Assembly (NCBI GenBank): GCA_013042255.1 | Contig: JABDQK010000220.1 | Span: 1-8,850 of the forward strand | DNA length: 8,850 bases | Direction of reading: 5' to 3' | Source: Flavobacteriaceae bacterium | GTDB lineage: Bacteria > Bacteroidota > Bacteroidia > Flavobacteriales > Flavobacteriaceae | Shown: positions 1 through 6,679 of the stretch, piece after piece | Layout of the letters: every line of letters begins with the position of its first letter | Numbering within the stretch: position 1 is the stretch's first letter | Translations under genes and position numbers: made by a program | The notes under the pieces: generated by a model | What the model was told of the DNA's origin: nothing | Database searches by the model: none | Seen by the model: only the letters and a program-made list of their open reading frames with translations

Positions 1-716
1 TGTACGTCTCCCAGTTCCAGTTGATACCTGTTGGCAAGGGTGCGGTCAATACTGGGAATTCTCCTAAACTCCTCAGTATAAATATTGATAACCTCAAGAA
101 TATGCCGGATTAAGCCACTGTTCTTATCAATCATTTCCTGATGGGCCGTAATCGCAAAACAAGGCCAGGGAGTAGGGCAGTCGGCAAGTCGGCGAAACAC
201 GCCCTGAGTCACCAGGGGTTTTGTGGTAAAATGTTCCCACATAAAATAATCGGCCTTCCCCTCTCTCAAAGATTCTACTGCGCCTTCCAGGGTGTTTACC
301 ACCTCAAATGAAAGCTTTTTTGTGTCCCAGCCCTGGTTTTTAGCCAGGACATAAGCCATTAAGTGGCTGCCGCTACCGAACCGACTAATAGCGGCTTTGG
401 TGTTTTCTAAGTCTGAAAGCTTTTGAAATTTGCTTTCTGCAGCCACGTGAATACCCCACTGCAACGGAGAATCTACATATCCCTGTACTATCTTGAGGGG
501 ATTGCCATCAGAAATACTTTTAACAAGACCGTCAGTCAGTACAACTGCCAGGTCGACTTCCCTTTCCTGCATCATTTTGCACATTCTCCCGCTGCCTTCA
601 GGTACATCGATCCATTCCACCTCAATTCCGCGATTTGCGAAAGCGCCCTCTTCAATGGCCATTAGCCATGGAAGATTAAAGTGTTCCGGAACACCGGCTA
701 TTTTAATATGTTTCAA
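1..716 (-). CDS. Cytosolic substrate-binding-fold protein, Ca3427 / NMT1-THI5-like (3' end outside window)
   Basis: Reading leftward from position 716 gives 238 open codons with no stop before the window edge. The protein begins (L/M)KHIKIAGVPEHFNLPW (residues 1-17), continues with EGSGRM at 40-45, and has WEHFTTKP and CPTPWPCFA near 160-188. These resemble the Ca3427-like group of type 2 periplasmic-binding-fold proteins, related to NMT1/THI5 pyrimidine-precursor proteins and ABC-transporter solute receptors. There is no signal peptide or lipobox, so it probably acts in the cytosol rather than as a transporter receptor; its ligand is unknown. Start choice: an in-frame TGA lies two codons upstream, and the first codon that fits the family N-terminus is TTG at 716-714, which overlaps the TGA stop of the phosphorylase (TTGA). 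The next in-frame ATG is at residue 19 and would remove the conserved first strand. Probably translationally coupled to the phosphorylase. About 50 C-terminal residues are probably missing. Family call is from motif recall; ligand and role are not established. Confidence 0.85.
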   Translation of the reverse strand, partial: MKHIKIAGVPEHFNLPWLMAIEEGAFANRGIEVEWIDVPEGSGRMCKMMQEREVDLAVVLTDGLVKSISDGNPLKIVQGYVDSPLQWGIHVAAESKFQKLSDLENTKAAISRFGSGSHLMAYVLAKNQGWDTKKLSFEVVNTLEGAVESLREGKADYFMWEHFTTKPLVTQGVFRRLADCPTPWPCFAITAHQEMIDKNSGLIRHILEVINIYTEEFRRIPSIDRTLANRYQLELGDV

Positions 717-1585
717 TATTCAATCAGTTTATCCAGTGTCCATGTAATAAGGCGGTCGATCGTTCTCCGGGGATCTTCGGAAAATGTCAAGTTGGCCCGG
801 TTCGCAATGATAGCATTCAAAGAGATTGCCTGATGCCCCATTAATGCCGACAAGCCATAAAGGGCTGAAGTTTCCATTTCGAAATTGGTTATCCTATGTC
901 CGTCAAATGAAAATGAATTCAACTTCTCATGCAGCTCAGGATCCCTGGCCGAAAGTCGCAGGTGTCGACCCTGAGGTCCGTAAAATCCAACATTACTACC
1001 GGTAAATCCAAGGATCATCTCCTGCTTGGAAAAGTGCTCGAGTAGCTCCTTATTACATTTTACAATGTAGGGAGCAGACATATAGGTTTCCCAATTACTT
1101 TGTGTCAGAAATGCTTTTTCTATTTCAGGGTATCGTACAGCTTCAGACTGGTAGTATTGCAATACATTATCGAAGCCTATGGCATACTCACTAAGCAGAA
1201 AGGAGTCGACAGGAATTTCTGGCTGTAAGGCTCCGGAGGTACCTATCCTTATTAACTTAAGGGTAGTTTTATCTTTCCTGATTTCCCGTTTTTTTAGATC
1301 GATGTTTACCAGGGCATCGAGTTCGTTAAGGACGATATCGATATTGTCGGTACCGATTCCCGTTGATATTACACTGATTCGCTTACTGCGGTACATCCCT
1401 GTGTGAGTGATAAATTCTCTCTTTGCTTTTTCTATTTCGATGGAATCGAAATGGGATGAGACACGGGCTACCCTTTGAGGATCCCCAACCAGGATGACGG
1501 TATCGGCAATGTCCTCGGCTAACAGGTTTAAATGATAGATGCTTCCATCCTCGTTGAGGATGAGTTCTGAGGGGCCTAATTGCAT
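713..1585 (-). CDS. Nucleoside phosphorylase, uridine phosphorylase-like (PNP/UDP family 1)
   Basis: A 290-residue cytosolic enzyme expected to split a nucleoside with phosphate into free base and ribose-1-phosphate (nucleoside salvage). Visible family signatures are the phosphate-site VGDPQR (33-38), the GIGTDN turn (76-81), LIRIGTSGAL (111-120) with the phosphate-contacting Arg113, and NFEMETSAL (234-242) with the Met-Glu ribose contacts around 237-238. A segment FYGPQGR (201-207) keeps the Gln-x-Arg spacing found in the uracil pocket of Escherichia coli Udp (FYPGQER), which favours uridine over purine nucleosides; that specificity is an inference. It is somewhat longer than E. coli Udp (about 253 residues), with an extended N-terminus. 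It sits 7 bp after the DUF1835 gene and its stop overlaps the start of the binding-fold protein, so the three are probably one transcript. ATG at 1585 is the natural start. Confidence 0.9.
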   Translation of the reverse strand: MQLGPSELILNEDGSIYHLNLLAEDIADTVILVGDPQRVARVSSHFDSIEIEKAKREFITHTGMYRSKRISVISTGIGTDNIDIVLNELDALVNIDLKKREIRKDKTTLKLIRIGTSGALQPEIPVDSFLLSEYAIGFDNVLQYYQSEAVRYPEIEKAFLTQSNWETYMSAPYIVKCNKELLEHFSKQEMILGFTGSNVGFYGPQGRHLRLSARDPELHEKLNSFSFDGHRITNFEMETSALYGLSALMGHQAISLNAIIANRANLTFSEDPRRTIDRLITWTLDKLIEY

Positions 1586-1592
1586 ATTGAAA

Positions 1593-2525
1593 TTATAATT
1601 TTAGAATACGACCTGATTCGTCGTTAAAGAGGAAGTTGTACTTTAAAGCTCCTCCCAAATAGGATTCACTGTCCCGGATCTGGGAATAAAAACTGGTTTT
1701 TCCTTCGTAGATCGCTTTGCCTTTTTTCGAAAGTCTTACCGGGTTAAACGAGGTAAACAAAGGTTTTATATTGGTGATGATCCTTTCGAACTGAGTGTCG
1801 CCGTAACCGTAAAAACCCTGATTGTTCAGTATCGTATTCATAAAGGCTTTTTTGGTCCTGGGTTTGTGTTCCACACCAAGGGCCAGGATACGGTTCTCCA
1901 GTTCGTTGAGTCCGTTTTTGACGGAAGGAAAGCGTTTAAGGTGAACTTTGATGGCATCAGAAAGGTAATCGAAATGATAATGTTCGAAATCCGACACATT
2001 TTCAAGCCTGATCGGGTTGTCACTACAGTACAATTGCCAGATATAATCGGCAAATTCTATATCATCCTGTGTGAGATGGATGCGTTTGTTGTACAATGTC
2101 TGGAGTTTTTCATCATCCACATCGCACAAGCCGTACATTTTTTTTGTGCCATCTTCATCTCCGCTACAGACCAGGGAAATATCGGCATCCCGTCGGTGGG
2201 TTTTTAACCAGCTCAGCACGGCGATCATATTGATTTGACAAAACAAATCGTATTCAAACCACAGAATAATTTCATCCTGTTGTTTGTGATTACAAAGTGA
2301 ACGGTATTCTTTTAATGTTTTTTCTACAAACCAGGATTTACTTACGTTGTAGTTTTTGTGAAGATATTCAAATCGTGTTTTCCAAAAGGACTCGCTACCC
2401 ACATTGGTCTCGGTTCTACCTTCACATAGCATTTCCCTCCAGGTAATTATTGCACCTTTGAATGGGAGAGATTTCAGGCGTTGAGTAAAACTATCTCCAT
2501 TGGTAATATGTAGTTGCGTACTCAT
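1593..2525 (-). CDS. DUF1835 domain-containing protein
   Basis: A 310-residue soluble protein of unknown function. The N-terminus LHITNGDSF (5-13) followed by GAIITWREMLCEG (24-36) is the typical opening of the DUF1835 family, and DEIILWFEYDLFCQINM (84-100) is the second conserved block. No signal peptide or membrane segment is seen. The C-terminal third is basic and contains YGYGDTQFERI and an LSKKGKAIYEG segment that could be a small winged-helix-like fold, but I cannot assign it. It is the first gene of the leftward unit with the nucleoside phosphorylase (7 bp gap). The start is ATG at 2525. The upstream 133 bp is AT-rich and holds no good TTTG/TAnnTTTG promoter that I can defend. Family assignment is reasonably sure; function is unknown. 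Confidence 0.85.
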   Translation of the reverse strand: MSTQLHITNGDSFTQRLKSLPFKGAIITWREMLCEGRTETNVGSESFWKTRFEYLHKNYNVSKSWFVEKTLKEYRSLCNHKQQDEIILWFEYDLFCQINMIAVLSWLKTHRRDADISLVCSGDEDGTKKMYGLCDVDDEKLQTLYNKRIHLTQDDIEFADYIWQLYCSDNPIRLENVSDFEHYHFDYLSDAIKVHLKRFPSVKNGLNELENRILALGVEHKPRTKKAFMNTILNNQGFYGYGDTQFERIITNIKPLFTSFNPVRLSKKGKAIYEGKTSFYSQIRDSESYLGGALKYNFLFNDESGRILKL

Positions 2526-2658
2526 ACTGAAGATGTTGTTGATTAGTTTTCGGCTATTAAAAGTAACATTTAATCGATAAAGTTGGTAATAATTAACAAA
2601 TTACTTAATAACAATATCTCAATAAAAGGTCTTAATAACTGTAAATATTGGATATGAA

Positions 2659-2988
2659 TTATCCCCCGACTCGTTTTGTCTTAAATCCGTTTTCTTTAAG
2701 AAAGTCCATTATTCTATCCCGATAATCCCCCTGAATAATTATAAGGTCGTTTTTAGTCGTTCCTCCAACGCCTAACAAAGTCTTAAGCTCCTTAGCCAAT
2801 GCCTTTAGGTCACTGTCAGCACCCTGATATCCCTCAAGTATGGTTATGGGTTTCCCTTTTCGCTTTTCATACTTGCAAAGAATAGGTTCATCCTGAAGCC
2901 AGAATTTGGGTTTTTCTTCCGGTACGTTTCCATCTTTTTCCGGTTGATGGTCAGGAAATAAATTTCGCAATTGATCTTGAAGGTCCAT
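2659..2988 (-). CDS. SUI1/eIF1-like translation factor (YciH family)
   Basis: A 109-residue protein with a SUI1 domain over roughly residues 38-108. Conserved marks are YEKRKGKPITILEG (40-53), the LAKELKTLLGVGGTTKND block (64-81) and IIIQGDYRD (83-91), ending in KTKRVGG as in E. coli YciH. Residues 1-37 form a charged, Pro/Glu/Lys-rich tail. Bacterial SUI1 proteins resemble eukaryotic eIF1 and are thought to bind the small ribosomal subunit and influence start selection or stress translation; whether this one does so is not shown here. It lies 40 bp after the upstream oxygenase gene on the same strand, so co-transcription is likely. The start ATG at 2988 gives the normal family length. Confidence 0.92.
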   Translation of the reverse strand: MDLQDQLRNLFPDHQPEKDGNVPEEKPKFWLQDEPILCKYEKRKGKPITILEGYQGADSDLKALAKELKTLLGVGGTTKNDLIIIQGDYRDRIMDFLKENGFKTKRVGG

Positions 2989-3017
2989 CTGCTATCTGTA
3001 TGCTGCTAAAAGCCTGA

Positions 3018-3977
3018 TTATTTTTTGATTAGCCCCAGGTCGACCAGTCTTTCGTGCAGGAATTCACCTGCAGTAATATCTTCGTATAATTTGGGATGGT
3101 CCTCGTCTATACAATTCTCCAGACAATTAAGCGGCATTTCACTAATAGGGTGCATAAAAAACGGGATGGAGTACCGTGAACTTCCCCATAATTCCCTGGG
3201 TGGATTTACTACCTGATGAATTGTGGATTTTAATTTATTATTTGAAAGGCGAGACAGCATATCTCCAACATTGATCATTAATTGATCGGTCCGTGCAATG
3301 GCATCAATCCATTCTCCCTGATGGTTTTTTACCTGAAGCCCTTTGCCATGTGCCCCCATAAGCAAGGTAATAAGATTTATATCTCCATGAGCAGCTGCCC
3401 TGATTGCATTTTTAGGTTCTTGAGTGATAGGAGGGTAATGGATAGGTCGTAAGATAGAGTTCCCATTTTTTATGTATTCATCAAAATAGTTTTCCTCCAG
3501 CTTCAAATGTAAAGCAAGGGCCCGCAGGACATACTGGGCAGTCTTCTCAAGCATTTTGTATGTTTCTTTCCCTACTGTATTAAATTCGGGTAGCTCAGTT
3601 ACTATCACATTGGAAGGGTATTCCTTTAAGAGTTTGGGATCATCTTTAACGTACTGCCCGAAATGCCAGAACTCCTTCAGATCTCCTTCTTTCCTGCCCT
3701 TGGCGTGCTCTTTCCCAAAAGAAGTATAGCCACGCTGTCCGCCAATCCCTTCTATTTCGTATTTATCCTTAACCTCCTGAGGTAAGGCAAAAAACTTTTT
3801 AATTTCGGAGTAAAGAGATTCTATGAGGGACTCTGAGAGAAAATGCCCGCTTAAGGCCACAAAGCCAATTTCTTCAAATGCTCCGCCCAGATCATTAACA
3901 AATTGTTTCTTTTTAACAGGGTCGGATGATAGGTAATCTCTTAGGTCTACACTGGGAATAGTATTCATAATTCTCAT
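3018..3977 (-). CDS. Fe(II)/2-oxoglutarate-type oxygenase, isopenicillin N synthase family
   Basis: A 319-residue soluble non-heme iron oxygenase. In the numbering from the ATG at 3977, the N-terminal DIOX_N region covers about 5-125 (IPSVDL, then the GFVALSGH strand). The 2OG-FeII catalytic barrel covers about 172-282. The iron ligands are His197 and Asp199 (AAHGD) and His254 (STIHQVVNPP). Arg268 and Ser270 (RYS) form the pair that binds the 2-oxoglutarate carboxylate, so a 2-oxoglutarate-dependent oxygenase is more likely than a true isopenicillin N synthase. The substrate is unknown. Start: a TTG at 3986 extends the frame by three codons, but it would fall at or before the transcript start predicted from the -7 element at 3992-3999. 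ATG 3977 is preferred; ATG 3968 (MNTIPSVDL) is equally compatible with family N-termini. It stands divergent to the E1 gene and upstream of the SUI1 gene. Confidence 0.9.
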   Translation of the reverse strand: MRIMNTIPSVDLRDYLSSDPVKKKQFVNDLGGAFEEIGFVALSGHFLSESLIESLYSEIKKFFALPQEVKDKYEIEGIGGQRGYTSFGKEHAKGRKEGDLKEFWHFGQYVKDDPKLLKEYPSNVIVTELPEFNTVGKETYKMLEKTAQYVLRALALHLKLEENYFDEYIKNGNSILRPIHYPPITQEPKNAIRAAAHGDINLITLLMGAHGKGLQVKNHQGEWIDAIARTDQLMINVGDMLSRLSNNKLKSTIHQVVNPPRELWGSSRYSIPFFMHPISEMPLNCLENCIDEDHPKLYEDITAGEFLHERLVDLGLIKK

Positions 3978-3991
3978 GTTTATCAACTTCC

Positions 3992-3999
3992 CAAAGGTA
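3992..3999 (-). promoter_or_regulatory. Candidate Bacteroidota -7 element for the oxygenase gene
   Basis: On the minus strand the sequence TACCTTTG matches the Bacteroidota -7 consensus TAnnTTTG exactly. It sits 14 bp before the ATG at 3977, so transcription would start near 3986 and leave a leader of only about 10 to 20 bases. No convincing TTTG -33 element is found 19-21 bp upstream, which limits confidence. The placement argues against the TTG at 3986 as a start codon. Confidence 0.4.
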
Positions 4000-4022
4000 C
4001 TAAATTCTGACTCGAAATATGA

Positions 4023-4049
4023 GCTTCATAAGCAGGAGATCTTCAGATC
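4023..4049. promoter_or_regulatory. Two short inverted repeats in the divergent promoter region
   Basis: GCTT-CAT-AAGC (4023-4033) and GATCT-TC-AGATC (4038-4049) are perfect small dyads lying side by side, just upstream of the candidate E1 promoter and behind the -7 element of the divergent oxygenase. Such an arrangement could be an operator shared by both genes. Dyads this short also arise by chance, so this is only a candidate. Confidence 0.2.
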
Positions 4050-4052
4050 AAT

Positions 4053-4085
4053 TTTGTTACATTTACGCCAGTTAATTCACTTTTG
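4053..4085 (+). promoter_or_regulatory. Candidate promoter of the E1 gene
   Basis: TTTG at 4053-4056 is followed after 21 bp by CACTTTTG (4078-4085), one mismatch from the TAnnTTTG -7 consensus of Bacteroidota sigma factor. Transcription would begin near 4090, about 10 bases before the ATG at 4101. If right, the upstream TTG at 4083 cannot be the translation start. Confidence 0.4.
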
Positions 4086-4100
4086 GTAATATCAGATTCT

Positions 4101-6077
4101 ATGCAGTTCCAGCATCATGGCCTTTCAAACGAAGAACTACTCGATCTCTACAAGGCCATGCTCAAGCCCCGTATGATCGAGGAAAAAATGCTCATCCTGC
4201 TTCGGCAGGGAAAGATTTCCAAATGGTTTAGCGGTATTGGCCAGGAAGCTATTGCGGCTGGAGTTACCCTCACCCTGCAACCCGAAGAATATATATTACC
4301 CATGCATAGAAACCTTGGCGTTTTCACCAACAGAAACGTGCCGTTAAACCGACTATTTTCTCAGTGGCAGGGAAAGAAAAGTGGTTTTACAAAGGGGAGG
4401 GACCGCAGTTTTCACTTTGGCACTCAGGAATTCCGAATTGTTGGGATGATTTCACATCTGGGGCCGCAGTTAGGTGTGGCTGATGGCATTGCACTTGCAG
4501 ATCGACTCCAGGGAAACAAAAGGGTTACTGCTGTTTTTACTGGAGAAGGTGCCACAAGCGAAGGGGATTTTCACGAAGCCCTGAATATTGCTGCTGTATG
4601 GGATTTGCCGGTACTATTCTGTGTAGAGAACAACGGTTACGGCCTTTCCACACCAACCAGCGAGCAGTTTCGCTGTAAACATATTGCAGATAAAGGCAAG
4701 GGATATGGGATGGAATCTTACATCATCGATGGAAACAACATCCTTGAAGTCTACTCCCGTTTAAAGGCATTGACCAAAAGTGTAAGACAAAGGCCCAGAC
4801 CCTTACTTCTCGAATTTAAGACTTTCAGAATGCGCGGGCATGAAGAGGCCAGCGGAACCAAATATGTGCCGCAGCACCTACTTGATGAATGGGCTGCCAG
4901 AGATCCTATCGAAAACTATGTAGCCTATCTTAAGGAGGAAAAAGTACTATCGGAAGAAGTAGAGGTGGAGATAAAAAAGGATTTTATTCACGAAATTGAT
5001 GATAACCTGCAACTTGCTTTCGCAGAAGAGCCAATCCAATCTACCGAAAGTATAGAATTAAGTGATGTATATAAAGAATTTGTATATCAGGATGTTAAAG
5101 AACAAGATAGTAATTCGAATATACGTTTGATAGATGCCATCTCGGTCGGCCTGAGGCAGTCCATGGAAAAACACGATAATCTGATAATTCTCGGGCAGGA
5201 TATAGCTGATTACGGGGGCGTTTTTAAGGTGACGGAAGGATTTACAGAGGCCTTTGGGAAAGATAGGGTACGAAATACGCCAATTTGCGAGTCGGCTATT
5301 GTATCAGCAGCCATGGGCTTGTCTATTAATGGGATGAAGGCTGTTATGGAGATGCAGTTTGCCGACTTTGTCAGTAGTGGTTTTAATCCCATCGTTAACT
5401 ACCTGGCAAAAGTTCACTATCGCTGGAATGAACCTGCGGATGTAGTCATTCGAATGCCCTGTGGGGCCGGAGTAGGAGCAGGTCCCTTTCATTCTCAGAC
5501 CAACGAAGCCTGGTTTACTAAAACCCCGGGGCTCAAAGTGGTTTATCCGGCTTTTCCCTATGATGCAAAAGGCCTACTGGCTACGGCTATCAATGATCCT
5601 AATCCCGTGCTTTTCTTTGAACACAAAGCCCTTTATCGCAGCATTTACCAGGATGTCCCCGATTCCTATTATACTTTACCTTTCGGACAGGCCAGCCTTC
5701 TCAAAGAAGGAGAGGATATCACAGTAGTGTCTTATGGTGCAGGAGTACATTGGATGCTTGAAATCCTTGAAAATAATCCTGATTTTAAGGTTGACCTCAT
5801 TGATTTAAGGACCCTACAGCCCCTAGATTGGGAGACGATATTCACCTCTGTTAGAAAGACAGGAAAATGCCTGATCGTTCAGGAAGACACTTTGTTTGGA
5901 GGTATTGCCAGTGATATATCTGCCTCCTTAATGGAAAAATGTTTCGAATTTCTGGATGCTCCGGTAAAGCGAATTGGAAGCATTGAAACCCCTGTTCCTT
6001 TTGCCAGAACCCTCGAAGATCTCTACCTCCCAAAAGGACGAATAGTTCAAGCCCTGAATGATTTACTCAACTACTAG
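4101..6077 (+). CDS. 2-oxoacid dehydrogenase E1, alpha and beta subunits fused (branched-chain type)
   Basis: A 658-residue thiamine-diphosphate enzyme that decarboxylates a 2-oxoacid and passes the acyl group to the lipoyl domain of an E2 partner, not encoded here. Residues about 8-310 form the alpha part: KISKWFSGIGQEA (38-50), the PMHRN segment (67-71), and the ThDP/Mg motif GEG-x26-NN (148-150 to 177-178), with Glu replacing the usual Asp of GDG. A hydrophilic linker (about 305-338) leads to the beta part (339-658): the NTPICESAI segment with Glu397, expected to activate ThDP, then GPFHSQTNEAWF (461-472), TPGLKVVYPA and the C-terminal transketolase domain (VVSYGAG, DLRTLQPLD). Single-chain E1 proteins of this layout are typical of Bacteroidota and usually called 2-oxoisovalerate dehydrogenase; pyruvate or another oxoacid cannot be excluded. 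ATG 4101 is preferred to the TTG at 4083 because of the N-terminus (MQFQHHGLSNEELLDLY) and the candidate promoter. Confidence 0.93.
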   Translation: MQFQHHGLSNEELLDLYKAMLKPRMIEEKMLILLRQGKISKWFSGIGQEAIAAGVTLTLQPEEYILPMHRNLGVFTNRNVPLNRLFSQWQGKKSGFTKGRDRSFHFGTQEFRIVGMISHLGPQLGVADGIALADRLQGNKRVTAVFTGEGATSEGDFHEALNIAAVWDLPVLFCVENNGYGLSTPTSEQFRCKHIADKGKGYGMESYIIDGNNILEVYSRLKALTKSVRQRPRPLLLEFKTFRMRGHEEASGTKYVPQHLLDEWAARDPIENYVAYLKEEKVLSEEVEVEIKKDFIHEIDDNLQLAFAEEPIQSTESIELSDVYKEFVYQDVKEQDSNSNIRLIDAISVGLRQSMEKHDNLIILGQDIADYGGVFKVTEGFTEAFGKDRVRNTPICESAIVSAAMGLSINGMKAVMEMQFADFVSSGFNPIVNYLAKVHYRWNEPADVVIRMPCGAGVGAGPFHSQTNEAWFTKTPGLKVVYPAFPYDAKGLLATAINDPNPVLFFEHKALYRSIYQDVPDSYYTLPFGQASLLKEGEDITVVSYGAGVHWMLEILENNPDFKVDLIDLRTLQPLDWETIFTSVRKTGKCLIVQEDTLFGGIASDISASLMEKCFEFLDAPVKRIGSIETPVPFARTLEDLYLPKGRIVQALNDLLNY

Positions 6078-6193
6078 TCGTCTTATTGAGGTGCTTTAAC
6101 TACCGAAGTACTTATTCTTCATAAAAAGAACCTTTTCCACAACCAAGAAAAGAATTTACCCGTATATACTAACGAAATTTAAAACTAATAAAT

Positions 6194-6676
6194 ATGCTTA
6201 AAAGAAGTTTAATGCTTTTTGCTACAGCTATCTTTCTGATTTCCTGTGGTGTTTCTAAAGATATCCGTGACCAGAGGAACCTCCTCAGTGGAACCTGGAC
6301 CCTGGATGACGTTCGTTATGAAAACAATGAAGGGATGTTCAAAGCGGTTGTTTTTAATGATGCAGACGCGATTTGTTTCGAAGGAAGTAATTGGTTTTTC
6401 AGAGACAATAACAGCACAGGACGCTACACTATTAAAGAGGGGAGCCTTTGCCAGGGTGGAGATCGATTTATTCGCTGGTCGGTGATTAAAAATCCTGCAG
6501 ACTACAACTCTCAATTGCAATTTAAATTTATCGATGAGAAACGTAAGGATGTTTCAGGTGGTCTAGGATATCGTCTTTCCATCGCTGAACTTACCGATAC
6601 AGAAATGACATTAAAATCTAATGTTACGGTAGATGCAAAGCCGGTTACAGTTGTATATGAATTTTCAAAACAATAA
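6194..6676 (+). CDS. Lipocalin-like lipoprotein
   Basis: A 160-residue secreted lipoprotein. The N-terminal signal (residues 1-17) is short and hydrophobic and ends in the lipobox LISC with Cys18 as the lipidated residue. The mature part starts LLSGTWTLDDVRYEN (29-43), the Gly-x-Trp strand typical of bacterial lipocalin-like domains. It continues as alternating beta strands to a C-terminal VTVVYEFSKQ strand. The ligand and role are unknown, and the barrel assignment rests on this pattern alone. It is followed after only 3 bp by the OmpA-domain lipoprotein gene, so the two are probably co-expressed and act together in the envelope. The preceding 116 bp after the E1 gene shows neither a strong terminator hairpin nor a clear TTTG/TAnnTTTG promoter. 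Confidence 0.82.
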   Translation: MLKRSLMLFATAIFLISCGVSKDIRDQRNLLSGTWTLDDVRYENNEGMFKAVVFNDADAICFEGSNWFFRDNNSTGRYTIKEGSLCQGGDRFIRWSVIKNPADYNSQLQFKFIDEKRKDVSGGLGYRLSIAELTDTEMTLKSNVTVDAKPVTVVYEFSKQ

Positions 6677-6679
6677 AAT

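Noticed and set aside
423..747. Two overlapping rightward frames of 80 and 84 codons
   Set aside because: They lie antisense to the binding-fold gene, have low-complexity Ser/His/Leu-rich products and match no family; they are shadows of that gene.
1866..2207. Rightward 113-codon frame
   Set aside because: It lies fully antisense to the DUF1835 gene, whose conserved blocks fix the coding strand; the product shows no motif.
2526..2658. Possible terminator or small RNA in the AT-rich gap
   Set aside because: Only weak A/T dyads such as TAATT-AACA-AATTA are visible, with no GC-rich stem plus T tract and no tRNA-like or riboswitch-like pattern.
4083..4100. TTG start giving six extra residues to the E1 protein
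   Set aside because: ATG 4101 fits the family N-terminus, and the candidate -7 element overlaps the TTG, so it is probably untranscribed.
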